A stretch of DNA of 64,000 nucleotides, from positions 930,001-994,000 of the forward strand of contig NZ_MAYO01000003.1 of the NCBI RefSeq assembly GCF_001691565.1, given 5' to 3'. This stretch comes from Microbacterium oleivorans. GTDB taxonomy: Bacteria > Actinomycetota > Actinomycetes > Actinomycetales > Microbacteriaceae. Each line of letters opens with the position of its first letter. The stretch's first letter is position 1. The translations under genes were made by a program, and so were the position numbers. Below, in pieces: positions 54,388 through 62,835 of this stretch. The notes beneath the pieces were generated by a model. The model was not told the origin of the DNA. It made no database searches and saw nothing but the letters and a program-made list of their open reading frames with translations.

Positions 54388-55365
54388 ATGCGCGCAGTCA
54401 CCCACCCCGTTTTCGGCGAACCGGCCGACGTCCTCGAGACCACCGAGACTTCCGACCCGACGCCCGGCGCCGGTGAGGTCCGCGTCCGCCTCCTCGCCTC
54501 CCCCATCCACAACCACGACCTCTGGACAGTCCGCGGCACCTACGGCTTCAAGCCGGAACTGCCCGCCCGCGCCGGCACCGAGGCCGTCGGAGTCATCGAG
54601 GAGCTCGGCGAGGGCGTCGAGAACCTGCAGGTCGGTCAGCGCGTCGCCACCGGCGGCACCTTCGGCGTGTGGGCGGAGCAGTTCGTCGCCCGCGCCGCAG
54701 GCCTCATCCCCGTCCCCGAAGGCCTTCCCGATGAGCAGGCCGCGCAGCTGGTCTCCATGCCCTTCAGCGCCATCAGCCTCATCGACTTCCTCGACCTGAA
54801 GCCGGGCGACTGGATCGTCCAGAACGCCGCGAACGGCGCCGTCGGCCGCATGGTCGCCCAGATGGGTCGCGCTCGCGGCCTGAACGTCGTCGGCCTCGTG
54901 CGCCGCAGCGCCGCCGTCGCCGAGCTCGCCGAGCAGGGCATCGACCGCATCGTCGCCGTCGACACCGACGACTGGCGCGACAAGGTCGCCGAGATCACCG
55001 GTGGTGCCTCGATCATCGCCGGCGTCGACTCCGTCGGCGGCGAATCGAGCGGGCACGTCCTCTCGCTCCTCGGCGAGAACGCCACGCTCGTCGTCTTCGG
55101 CGCGATGGATGCCCCGGTCATGGAGCTCGCCTCGGGCCCGGTCATCTTCCGCCACATCACGATCAAGGGATTCTGGGGCAGCAAGGTGAGCACTGAGATG
55201 GATGCCGCCAAGCGCGGCCAGCTGTTCGGGGAGCTCGCCCAGCACCTCTCGTCGGGCGTCCTCACCCTGCCGGTGTCGGCGACCTTCCCGCTCGAGCAGG
55301 CGCGCGACGCCGCCCGCGCGAGCCTGACGGCCGGCCGCGTCGGCAAGGTCCTGCTCCGCCCGTAA
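54388..55365 (+). CDS. MDR-superfamily oxidoreductase (quinone/2-enoyl thioester reductase-like)
   Basis: 325 residues of the medium-chain dehydrogenase/reductase superfamily. GTEAVGVIEELGEGV and the NADPH-binding NAANGAVGRMVAQMGRA are clear; the catalytic zinc ligands of alcohol dehydrogenase are absent. The pattern is closest to MECR-like enoyl reductases. The chosen ATG follows an AGGA site and the TetR operator; a longer upstream frame would overlap tetR. Confidence 0.85.
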   Translation: MRAVTHPVFGEPADVLETTETSDPTPGAGEVRVRLLASPIHNHDLWTVRGTYGFKPELPARAGTEAVGVIEELGEGVENLQVGQRVATGGTFGVWAEQFVARAAGLIPVPEGLPDEQAAQLVSMPFSAISLIDFLDLKPGDWIVQNAANGAVGRMVAQMGRARGLNVVGLVRRSAAVAELAEQGIDRIVAVDTDDWRDKVAEITGGASIIAGVDSVGGESSGHVLSLLGENATLVVFGAMDAPVMELASGPVIFRHITIKGFWGSKVSTEMDAAKRGQLFGELAQHLSSGVLTLPVSATFPLEQARDAARASLTAGRVGKVLLRP

Positions 55366-55379
55366 GGGACGGACATCGG

Positions 55380-55416
55380 CGGAGGGGTGGTGGCGCTCAG
55401 CGCTGCCACCCCTCCG
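55380..55416. terminator. Bidirectional hairpin between convergent genes
   Basis: A long stem (55380-55396 with 55400-55416, two wobble pairs, three-base loop) follows the oxidoreductase stop and overlaps the last codons of the convergent 55397-56245 gene. Confidence 0.7.
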
Positions 55417-56245
55417 TCATGTCGAGCGGTAGCCACCTGCTGGCCAAGAACTGGATGATGACACCACCGGCGGGCGCGGACGAGGCCACGTCAGCGAGTT
55501 CGGGGTGCTCGTGAGCGAGATCCCGCAGCACTGCTGTGCGGACGCGCACCGTCTGCGCCGCCCGATCCGGGCCGAGCGCAGCCTCGGCCTCGCGTTGCGC
55601 CCGAGCAGCACGCTCGGCCACAACCGGTGCAGCGTCCGCGTATGCCGTCTGAAGTGCCGTGTCGATGTCGCGGGTGCCCTCCGGGTCGCGTCGCCTAACG
55701 ATCACAATCCACGCGAGAACGACGAGAGCGATCACTGCGCCGCCCGCCACAAGAGCCGCCCACCCCTCGACGGCACGCGCGAGCATCAGCCCCGCCGCGA
55801 GTCCTGTCGCGGCGACGGTCGGAACCTGCGCACGCACGAACGCCGCATTGAGCGGACGGCGCCCCGCGACGACCACCATCACGAGGCTCAACACCGCGAC
55901 GGCCAGCCCCAGCAGTCCGCAGAGAGGCGCCGTCACTTGAGGATCGATCCTAAGTCCTGTCGCGGACACCGCAGCGAGCGCCGCGGCCAGCAGCGCGAGG
56001 AACGACGGCCAGAGCAACCACCCTCGGCGCGGGTTGAGTGCGCCGTGCCGCTCACGGAGGAGCCGTGCTGCTTCTTCTCGCGCTGCCTCTCCCGCCTCGA
56101 AGCCCGATTTCCACGTGCGATCAGCGAGTTCTTCCCCCGCCACAGCAACGAGGACCGCCCGCTCCACCATGGCAGGGTTCAGGTGGCCGCGGACGACACG
56201 ACTCGACGCCGCGCGGGCTTGCGCGATCAGCTCGGCATCAGACAT
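55397..56245 (-). CDS. Four-helix membrane protein with coiled-coil, cassette member and paralogue of 59635-60510
   Basis: 282 residues. Helical cytosolic N-terminus, membrane pairs at about 83-103/108-128 and 143-163/167-187, then a long helical tail beginning TRDIDTALQTAYAD and ending in GGVIIQFLASRWLPLD. It shares its whole layout with the protein at 59635-60510 (NPRRGWL/NPERGWL, TRDID, RWLP). Start at 56245 is set by a GGAGG site; it overlaps the upstream gene by eight bases, so it belongs to the type VII-like operon. Function unknown. Confidence 0.7.
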   Translation of the reverse strand: MSDAELIAQARAASSRVVRGHLNPAMVERAVLVAVAGEELADRTWKSGFEAGEAAREEAARLLRERHGALNPRRGWLLWPSFLALLAAALAAVSATGLRIDPQVTAPLCGLLGLAVAVLSLVMVVVAGRRPLNAAFVRAQVPTVAATGLAAGLMLARAVEGWAALVAGGAVIALVVLAWIVIVRRRDPEGTRDIDTALQTAYADAAPVVAERAARAQREAEAALGPDRAAQTVRVRTAVLRDLAHEHPELADVASSAPAGGVIIQFLASRWLPLDMTEGWQR

Positions 56246-56813
56246 CGGCATCCTCCACCTGAACATCCACGGCGGAGAGAACCCGCTCGGTGTGCACGTG
56301 CGCAGCGGCGGCGGTCGGAGGGTTCAGCGGCGGGAGGACCGCAACGAGAAGACGTCCGCGGCAGCCCAGCACATACGCGGTTGCCACAGCCTCGGCGACG
56401 GCAGCGCCGCGCGCATCCGCGGCGCCGAGGAGGGCCGTGAAGCGCCACCCGCCGATGTGTCCTACCTCGATCTCGAGCGCCTCGAGCGCCCACTCGCTCT
56501 GGAGCAGCGGGCCCGCCACGCGCTCCGCCTGCGCCCTGTCAGCCGGGGGCGGCACATCGTCGAACGCGTAGATCGACAGCGACGCGAGGACGGCGTGACC
56601 GGACGCTGCGAGGAGGAGCACGATGCTCGGCCCGCTCCCGGCACGCTCCCGGAGCGCCAGCGTCGCGGCCGATGACGCGGCGGACCGCCCCTCGGGCGGG
56701 GCGGCGTCGACGAACGAGTCGAACCATGCGGCAATCTGCGGCTCGGGGGTGCGGTCGATGTCGGGGACGATCGACCACAGCGACGGATCAGGATGGACGA
56801 AGACCTCAGGCAT
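56238..56813 (-). CDS. Hypothetical cytosolic protein of the type VII-like cassette
   Basis: 191 residues, no signal or membrane helix. The alternation of short strands and helices (GPSIVLLLAASGHAVLASLS, ALEIEVGHIGGWRFTALLG, LLVAVLPPLNPPT) hints at a Mog1/PsbP-like alpha-beta fold, but no family was recognised. It overlaps both neighbours by eight bases. Possibly a chaperone or immunity factor for the cassette; that is inference. Confidence 0.6.
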   Translation of the reverse strand: MPEVFVHPDPSLWSIVPDIDRTPEPQIAAWFDSFVDAAPPEGRSAASSAATLALRERAGSGPSIVLLLAASGHAVLASLSIYAFDDVPPPADRAQAERVAGPLLQSEWALEALEIEVGHIGGWRFTALLGAADARGAAVAEAVATAYVLGCRGRLLVAVLPPLNPPTAAAAHVHTERVLSAVDVQVEDADV

Positions 56814-57417
56814 TCTTCGGCCATCTCACGCTGGCGACGATCGCATCGCAAAGAGCAACCATCACAGCGACCGCCGGCTCGGGCACAGCGGCACCCTCGG
56901 CCTGACGGAGGATCGTAGAGCGAAACACGAGCGCTTGCGAGGGCCGTCCGGGCACGCGGAGGAGGTACCCGTGACCCGACACGTCGACCGAGCCACCCTC
57001 GATCACGGCCTGCTGATCGAGCGGCCACCGGAGGATCGCTGCGCCGTCGTCGAGGGGTTCGGCCCCGAATCGCTTCACGAGGTCGACTCCGAGATCGGCT
57101 GCGGTCGCCCCACGCGGCGCTGGGAGCCAGGACGCAACGAGCGCGACCGGGAGGACGTCGTCCGGCCCGGTGATCGTCGGCGTGAAGATGCGAATGATGT
57201 CGGCGCGGTCCGCTTCGGTCTTCGCGACGTCGAGCATGCGCATCAGCGTCGTCCGAGCTGCGGTTCGTGCCTCGAACGACAGCGCCCCGATGCGGTGCTC
57301 GGCCCGCTCGCGGGCCTCAGCGAACGTGCCGTCCGATGCCTCCCACCCATCCGGGAGGAGTAGAGCGAAGCCCGGCATGGACTCGGTCCCGCCGATCAAC
57401 TCGGCACGTAACGACAT
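56806..57417 (-). CDS. Hypothetical protein of the type VII-like cassette
   Basis: 203 residues beginning MSLRAELIGGTESMPGFALL. The LLPDGWEASDG and late VALCDAIVASVRWPKN resemble the opening and closing of PsbP/LpqN-like domains, like the lipoprotein at 22370-22960 but without a signal. No catalytic motif. It follows the secreted-protein gene by 32 nt and overlaps the next gene by eight. Confidence 0.6.
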   Translation of the reverse strand: MSLRAELIGGTESMPGFALLLPDGWEASDGTFAEARERAEHRIGALSFEARTAARTTLMRMLDVAKTEADRADIIRIFTPTITGPDDVLPVALVASWLPAPRGATAADLGVDLVKRFGAEPLDDGAAILRWPLDQQAVIEGGSVDVSGHGYLLRVPGRPSQALVFRSTILRQAEGAAVPEPAVAVMVALCDAIVASVRWPKNA

Positions 57418-57449
57418 AGCTCGCCTCTCGGTCGAATCGACGACTCACC

Positions 57450-58688
57450 CTACCGAGAAGGCAACAGGTCGGTGACGTTCTTGAGGGAGTCGAGCACATC
57501 GAGGTACGCATCCACCGATCCGCCGATCGCCTCGGCCGCGTTCGCGGGGTTACCAGCGAGCGCCATCCACCCGGCACGGATACTGCCGGTTCGGCCGAAG
57601 TTCGAGACGAGGAACTCAGGCGTGCGAATGGTCCGCATAAGGTTGATCGAGTTCAGCCCATGCTGCCCGCTGAACAGGGCCGGCATCCGCTGCGCCAAGA
57701 ACCCATCGAGTGCCGCACCGTACTGCACGAACTCGTCGCCGCCGAGACGGAGCGCCCCCGACAGTCGCGGGAATCGCGATCCCGCACTGGCGAACTGGGC
57801 GAGATCGCCGAGCTTCGCAAGTTTCCCGAACGGGATGATGCCGATCGCGGCGAACGCGACGCTGCCCCAATCGCCGCGCCCGGCCGCCATCTTGCCGAGT
57901 TCGCCCACGAGCGACAGAACACCCGCCACCACAGAGAGAAGACCTGCGAGGAGTGCGAGTGGACCTGTCACGAAGAATGCGACGACGAGGAGGATGACGC
58001 CCACGACGGTCAGCACGACGAGCATCGCTTCGATGAACGGCATGGCGTCGTCCCAGAAACCGTCCTTGACACCGTTCTCGTTGGAGCCCTCGAGACTGTC
58101 AGCGGCGGCGGAGTAGGCACTCTCGAACGTCTCGACGGGCGCGTCGTACCCGCTCCAGTACGCCTCCCAGTCGGCTACCGCGGAGTCGAAGCGGGCCTGC
58201 TCGGCGCCGCTGGACGGGCGGGATCCGGCAGGCTCATCCCCCTCGGGGGCATTCTCCGCGGCCTCGTCGAACTCGGTCACTTCCTGCTGCGCGCCGAGAA
58301 GTGCTTGCGACGCTGCCCGCACCTCGGGCCATTCGCGCTCCGCACCTGCCACGCGCCAGTCGGTCGACCCCTGCACGCTGCTCAGCGCTCCCGCGTAGGT
58401 TCGCAGGGCCTCGCCGCTGGGCCGATAGCGGTCGGCAGCGACAGCCAGGTCGCCGTGGACCTCCTTGGCCTGCTCCCGAATCGCCTCGAAGGAGGCCCCC
58501 CTGCCGACGGTGCCGTTCGCGAACAGCTCGAGCGTTCTCGCGGCACGGGACATCTTCTCGGCCAGATCTTCGATTTCGGAGGCGCGCGTCAGGATGGTGG
58601 ACGGCGTCCCGTCGATCGTCTGTACACGGCGACCGCCGTCAGTCTCGGGCATGTTCTCCGAGCGGTACATGCTCGCGTTCTCGACCAT
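57450..58688 (-). CDS. Putative type VII-secreted (T7SS_signal-like) protein with membrane helices
   Basis: 412 residues. Residues 1-120 form a helical hairpin-like region (PSTILTRASEIEDLAEKM, SFEAIREQAKEVHGDLAVAA) like the type VII secretion-signal domain of actinobacterial polymorphic toxins. A disordered linker (~145-165) leads to two or three membrane helices (~221-263, 277-290). The C-terminal ~110 residues have no recognised toxin motif. The start overlaps the stop of the WXG100-like gene (TAATG). Likely a secreted effector, function unknown. Confidence 0.65.
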   Translation of the reverse strand: MVENASMYRSENMPETDGGRRVQTIDGTPSTILTRASEIEDLAEKMSRAARTLELFANGTVGRGASFEAIREQAKEVHGDLAVAADRYRPSGEALRTYAGALSSVQGSTDWRVAGAEREWPEVRAASQALLGAQQEVTEFDEAAENAPEGDEPAGSRPSSGAEQARFDSAVADWEAYWSGYDAPVETFESAYSAAADSLEGSNENGVKDGFWDDAMPFIEAMLVVLTVVGVILLVVAFFVTGPLALLAGLLSVVAGVLSLVGELGKMAAGRGDWGSVAFAAIGIIPFGKLAKLGDLAQFASAGSRFPRLSGALRLGGDEFVQYGAALDGFLAQRMPALFSGQHGLNSINLMRTIRTPEFLVSNFGRTGSIRAGWMALAGNPANAAEAIGGSVDAYLDVLDSLKNVTDLLPSR

Positions 58689-58990
58689 TACTCCGTCGCC
58701 TCCAGACTTTGAGCGAGCTCGAGATCGAACTGCTGCCACGCCTCACGCGACTCGTCGAGGCGCTTCTTCATCTCCTCGAGATCTCGGCGCTGCGTTTCGC
58801 GTTTGTCGTCCCAGTCCGATTCGAACTTCTCGGCGGCATTCGCTAACCGACTGTCTCCCTGCGGTTCGCCGATCGCGGCGATGAGTCGATCCGTCCGGCC
58901 CCCAGCCGCATCGAATTCTGCGATGATCTCCGTCAACGCGTCGCTGAGCGTCTGCATGGACTCCAGCGGTATCTCTACGTCATCGGCCAT
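58688..58990 (-). CDS. WXG100/ESX-like small helical protein
   Basis: 100 residues, predicted helix-turn-helix hairpin like ESX proteins: helix ~5-40, turn near GEPQGDS (41-47), helix 48-90 with Trp60 (FESDWDDKRE) and Trp85. The exact WXG triplet is not present. A GGGAGGG site sets the ATG at 58990. First gene of the five-gene operon, coupled to the T7SS_signal-like gene, consistent with a co-secreted partner. Confidence 0.65.
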   Translation of the reverse strand: MADDVEIPLESMQTLSDALTEIIAEFDAAGGRTDRLIAAIGEPQGDSRLANAAEKFESDWDDKRETQRRDLEEMKKRLDESREAWQQFDLELAQSLEATE

Positions 58991-59100
58991 TGCTGCTCCC
59001 TCCCGCGGCGATGTCAGCATAAGCGGACCGACGTTCGCGTGGTGATGGGTAGCTCTCCCCATCGCCACGGATACACTCGTCACGCGGGTACCGTGGAGCG

Positions 59101-59634
59101 GTGACCGAAACCTCCCGCTATGTCGTGGCCACCGACGGCGCCTGCAAGGGCAACCCCGGACCGACGGGCTGGGCCTGGGTCGGCGAGGACGGCCACTGGG
59201 CGGCCGGCTCGGTCATCCAGGGCACGAACAACGTCGGTGAGCTGCTCGGACTCCTGAAGGCGATCGAGGACCACCCGGATGTCCGCGAGCTCGTCGTGCA
59301 GGCCGACTCGAAGTACGCGATCGACACCTACTCGACCTGGATGGACGGTCACCGTCGCCGCGGGTGGAAGACCTCGACCGGCGCGCCGACGAAGAACGTC
59401 GACCTGCTCGAGCAGTTGATCGTGGCGCGCGACGCACGTCGGGCTGCGGGCCTTCCCGACGTCGTTCTCGAGCACGTGCGCGGTCACCGCGGTCACGTGC
59501 TGAACGAGTGGGCCGATGAGCGCGCCGTGCGCGGAGCCGAACACGCGGCATCCGGCAAAGAATCTGCGTGGTCGTCGCTCGGCGGTAAGCACGAGAAGCT
59601 CGACGTGACCGAGGCGCCCAAGAAGAAGCGCTGA
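59101..59634 (+). CDS. rnhA: Ribonuclease HI
   Basis: 177 residues. The catalytic residues Asp12 (TDGACKGNPGP), Glu47 (NNVGELLG), Asp69 (QADSKYAID), His129 and Asp139 (HVRGHRGHVLNEWADE) are all in place. It cleaves RNA in RNA-DNA hybrids. Starts with GTG, probably leaderless (TACCGT just upstream). A basic C-terminal tail extends past the core. Confidence 0.93.
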   Translation: MTETSRYVVATDGACKGNPGPTGWAWVGEDGHWAAGSVIQGTNNVGELLGLLKAIEDHPDVRELVVQADSKYAIDTYSTWMDGHRRRGWKTSTGAPTKNVDLLEQLIVARDARRAAGLPDVVLEHVRGHRGHVLNEWADERAVRGAEHAASGKESAWSSLGGKHEKLDVTEAPKKKR

Positions 59635-60510
59635 CTATCGAGTGCGGCTCTTCGCCATCGCTGCGGGCAGCCACCGGTCGGGATCGGCCTTCGAAGCGAT
59701 GATCATCGCGCCGGCCGGTACGTCCAGTTCGAGATCCGACAGCTCGGGTCTCCGGTCGCCGAACTCATCGAGCAGGCGCGTGCGCACCGCTATCAGCACG
59801 GCGGCCTCGCGCTGATCGAGGGCTGCGTCGATCTCGCGCTGCGCTCCACGGGCGACCTCGTCGACCTGGTCGATCGCCCGCTGATAGGCGCGTTCGACGC
59901 TGAGGTCGATGTCTCGCGTCGCTTCACCGCCGCGCGCGCGGATGATCGCGACGATCGCTGCGAGCGCAGCAGCAACCGCCGCACAAACGGCCACGATCCC
60001 GCCTGAGCCTGACATCCCGCGCGAGAACGAGAGCACTGCGGCCACCACGAGCGCAGCGACGACGAAGTATTGCATCCTGACGATGAAGCGGTTCATCGGA
60101 CGCAGTCGCGATCCGACCACCACGACGACCTGCGCGAGCACGGCAGCGCCGGCGAGTGCGATCGCCCATGGCGCGAGCGCCGCTGGGTCACCCCGGACAC
60201 CGGATGCCACGCCTGCCGCGAACGCACTCGCGAGCACAGCGGCGAACATGACGAACCCGAGCCAGCCGCGCTCCGGATTGCGCGCACCGAAGGTTCGGGT
60301 GAGATGCCGCTTGGCGTCGGCGACTGCGGCCGGACCGGCCGCGCGGACCCTTTCGGCGACGTGGTCAGCCAGGTCCGCGTGTCCGGCGACGTGGAACACG
60401 TTCACCTCGACCATCCCCGCAGAGAACTGAGGCGCGCGCAACGCGTTCTCGACGCGCGGTCGAGCGGAGTCCGTCAGCGATGCGATCCGGGTCTCGTCGG
60501 GTTCAGTCAT
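59635..60510 (-). CDS. Four-helix membrane protein, paralogue of 55397-56245
   Basis: 291 residues with the same plan as the 282-residue cassette protein: helical cytosolic start, NPERGWL before the first membrane pair, second pair, TRDIDLSVERAYQRA, a long amphipathic helix and PAGAMIIASKADPDRWLP near the end. Function unknown. The stop abuts rnhA; the start overlaps the NUDIX gene by eight bases, so it is co-transcribed with it. Confidence 0.7.
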   Translation of the reverse strand: MTEPDETRIASLTDSARPRVENALRAPQFSAGMVEVNVFHVAGHADLADHVAERVRAAGPAAVADAKRHLTRTFGARNPERGWLGFVMFAAVLASAFAAGVASGVRGDPAALAPWAIALAGAAVLAQVVVVVGSRLRPMNRFIVRMQYFVVAALVVAAVLSFSRGMSGSGGIVAVCAAVAAALAAIVAIIRARGGEATRDIDLSVERAYQRAIDQVDEVARGAQREIDAALDQREAAVLIAVRTRLLDEFGDRRPELSDLELDVPAGAMIIASKADPDRWLPAAMAKSRTR

Positions 60511-60988
60511 GGGAGTACACCCCGTCCAGCAGCTCCACCAGCCGGTCGAGGGCGGGCCGCTGCCCCGTCACGACGCGTTCGCGGGCCCGGGCCAGGGGCA
60601 TCCACTCGGCGCGATCAACCTCGGGGAACGATGCCATCCGGCCCGATCGCGGCGGCCACTCCATCTCGAACTCGCCGAAGGCGAAGTCGGATGTCGCGAA
60701 CGCCGCGCCATCGGCGACGAAGACCGTCACCCGCTTGCCCGACGAGTACGAGAACGTGCCCAGCTCGGCGTAGTCGACCTCGGGCGGGCAGACGCCGAGC
60801 TCCTCGCGGAACTCCCGCTTCGCGGCATCCAGGGCATCCTCGCCGTCCTCGACCTCGCCCTTCGGGATCGACCAGGCACCCTCCTCTTTGTTCGCCCAGT
60901 ACGGCCCGCCCATGTGAGCGACGAACGCCGACACCCCGCCCCGACCGTCGAGACGGTAGAGCAGGATGCCGGCGCTGTGCGTGGCCAC
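60503..60988 (-). CDS. NUDIX hydrolase
   Basis: 161 residues. The Nudix box GEVEDGEDALDAAKREFREE, followed by LG, fits the GX5EX7REUXEEXGU pattern. Start MATHSAGILLYRLDGRGG and the PYWANKEEGAWSIPKG lead-in match the diadenosine-polyphosphate/NUDIX NTP-DO branch. It would hydrolyse nucleoside-diphosphate-linked substrates; which one is unknown. Confidence 0.9.
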   Translation of the reverse strand: MATHSAGILLYRLDGRGGVSAFVAHMGGPYWANKEEGAWSIPKGEVEDGEDALDAAKREFREELGVCPPEVDYAELGTFSYSSGKRVTVFVADGAAFATSDFAFGEFEMEWPPRSGRMASFPEVDRAEWMPLARARERVVTGQRPALDRLVELLDGVYSHD

Positions 60989-61004
60989 GGACGGGCGGCG
61001 CTCG

Positions 61005-62018
61005 TCAGATCAGACGCGACTTCGGCGAGACCGAGTACGTCTCCTCCGGGTCGGTGACCGCGACCGGCGCGAGGGCCTCGTTGATCGCGGCGTACGTGTC
61101 GTCGTCGAGCCCGATGCCCGAGGCCTTCACGGTGTCCTCGAGCTGCTCGGGACGCGACGCGCCGATGATCGCCGCGGCGATGTTCGGGTTGTGCAAGACC
61201 CACGCAAGGGCGAGCTGCGGCATCGTGATGCCCGCGCCCTCGGCGATCGGCTGCAGCTTCTGCACGGCGGTGAGGGTCTCGTCCTTCATGAAGCGCTTGA
61301 TCATGTCGGATCCGCCCTTCTCGTCCGTGGCGCGCGAGCCCTCGGGCGCCGGCTGGCCGGGCTGGTACTTGCCCGTCAGAACGCCCTGCGCCAGCGGCGA
61401 CCAGACGATCTGCGAGATGCCGAGTTCCTCGGAGGTCGGGACGACCTTGCCCTCGATGACCCGCCACAGCGCGGAGTACTGCGGCTGGTTCGAGATGAGC
61501 TGGAAGCCCAGCTCCTTCGACAGCGCGTGTCCGGCGCGCAGCTGCTCGGCGGTCCACTCGCTGACGCCGATGTAGAGCGCTTTGCCCTGACGGACGATGT
61601 CGGCGAACGCCTGCATCGTCTCTTCGAGCGGGGTCTCGTAGTCGTAGCGGTGCGCCTGGTAGAGGTCGACGTAGTCGGTGTTCAGCCGCTTGAGCGAACC
61701 ATTGATGCCCTCGAGCAGGTGCTTGCGCGAGAGTCCGTGGTCGTTCGGCCCCTTGGGACCGGTCGGCCAGTAGACCTTCGTGAAGATCTCGAGGGATTCG
61801 CGGCGCTGACCCTTGAGCGCCTCGGCGAGGACGGACTCGGCCGCCGTGTTGGCATACGCGTCGGCGGTGTCGAACGAGCTGATGCCGAGGTCGAGGGCTT
61901 TGTGGACCGTCGCGATCGCCGCGTCGTTCTCGACCTGAGAGCCGTGGGTGAGCCAGTTGCCGTAGGTGAGTTCGGTGATCTTGAGGCCGCTGTTGCCCAG
62001 GAATCGATAGTTGACCAT
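61005..62018 (-). CDS. Aldo/keto reductase (KvBeta-like)
   Basis: 337-residue TIM-barrel oxidoreductase. Catalytic residues are in SSFDTADAYANT (Asp, Tyr), FTKVYW (Lys) and LYQAHRYDYETP (His). Sequence style (YRFLGNSGLKITELTYGNWL, WSPLAQGVLTGKY) matches the voltage-gated potassium channel beta subunit-like AKR6 group. NADPH-dependent carbonyl reduction; substrate unknown. Sixteen bases upstream of the NUDIX gene, probably co-transcribed. Confidence 0.9.
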   Translation of the reverse strand: MVNYRFLGNSGLKITELTYGNWLTHGSQVENDAAIATVHKALDLGISSFDTADAYANTAAESVLAEALKGQRRESLEIFTKVYWPTGPKGPNDHGLSRKHLLEGINGSLKRLNTDYVDLYQAHRYDYETPLEETMQAFADIVRQGKALYIGVSEWTAEQLRAGHALSKELGFQLISNQPQYSALWRVIEGKVVPTSEELGISQIVWSPLAQGVLTGKYQPGQPAPEGSRATDEKGGSDMIKRFMKDETLTAVQKLQPIAEGAGITMPQLALAWVLHNPNIAAAIIGASRPEQLEDTVKASGIGLDDDTYAAINEALAPVAVTDPEETYSVSPKSRLI

Positions 62019-62060
62019 GCGTTCGACGCTACTCCCGCAGCCTGCCGGGTCCTCGGGGCC

Positions 62061-62089
62061 TTGACAGCGTTACGCCGCGGGCAGAATGT
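62061..62089 (+). promoter_or_regulatory. Promoter of the SUKH-like gene
   Basis: TTGACA (62061-62066), 17-bp spacer, GAATGT (62084-62089). The ATG at 62094 follows so closely that the mRNA is probably leaderless. Confidence 0.5.
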
Positions 62090-62093
62090 CGGC

Positions 62094-62759
62094 ATGGCCG
62101 ACGTTCCCGCGATGCCCGAGACCTTCTGGCTGCCGCCGCTGCCGCGCGAGCTCGACACATGGTTCTCGTTCGTGCGGAGCGTGTCCGACGACGTCGAGCT
62201 GCGGCACGACGGGCGCCCGCTCGACGGCCTCGGAGTCGTCGACGAGCCCTCCGCGCTCGCCGCGCAGGCCGGCTACCGATTCGTCCTCGAGAACGGCGAG
62301 TGGGCGGATGCCGCGGCCCGCGGCGCGTGGCGTCCGGAGTGGATCGTGCTGGACTCGATCGGAGCGGACCCGTTCATCGCCGACATCTCGGCGCCCGGCA
62401 TCCCGGTTCTGGAGGACCGACACGGCGAAGGCAGGTGGAATCCGTCTCCTGCGACGCCGACGCTCGCGGACTTCATCGGGAGCCTCGAACGACGCCGAAT
62501 CGACGACACCGGTGCGGACATCGCTCTCGACTGGGAGGTCTGGGCGCTCGATTTCGGGCCGGAGCCGTTGCGGGCGCTTCTGGCCATGTCGAGGGCGCCG
62601 CTCTTTCCGGACTGGACCCGAACCGACCTCCTGCGGTTGCGCGCATCGGTTCCCGTGATCCTGCAGAGCGGGCTCACGGAACGTCTGGCCGCGGGATGCG
62701 TCGCGTTCGGAACACGTCACGGAGCGCGGCTGGAGGCATGGCGTCACTCTCCGGAGTGA
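62094..62759 (+). CDS. SUKH-superfamily-like protein (SMI1/KNR4-type)
   Basis: 221 residues. The pattern PEWIVLDSIGADPFIADIS, PVLEDRHGEGRWN, then ATPTLADFIGSLERR is typical of SUKH/SMI1-KNR4 proteins, many of which are immunity proteins in bacterial toxin systems; others are housekeeping. No toxin gene is adjacent, though the type VII-like cassette is 4 kb away. Family assignment is by motif order only. Confidence 0.6.
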   Translation: MADVPAMPETFWLPPLPRELDTWFSFVRSVSDDVELRHDGRPLDGLGVVDEPSALAAQAGYRFVLENGEWADAAARGAWRPEWIVLDSIGADPFIADISAPGIPVLEDRHGEGRWNPSPATPTLADFIGSLERRRIDDTGADIALDWEVWALDFGPEPLRALLAMSRAPLFPDWTRTDLLRLRASVPVILQSGLTERLAAGCVAFGTRHGARLEAWRHSPE

Positions 62760-62770
62760 CCCCGGTTCGG

Positions 62771-62789
62771 CAAGGCAAGGCTTACCTTG
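62771..62789 (+). promoter_or_regulatory. IdeR/DtxR-like iron box
   Basis: A 19-bp site with core AAGGCAAGGCTTACCTTG resembles the DtxR/IdeR consensus TTAGGTTAGGCTAACCTAA (about 12 matches). It lies directly upstream of a TACGAT -10-like hexamer (62791-62796) and 46 nt before the siderophore-binding lipoprotein gene, as expected for iron-repressed uptake. Confidence 0.65.
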
Positions 62790-62835
62790 CTACGATCGGT
62801 CATCGACGTCCCCCGGCCCCGACGAGAGACCATCG

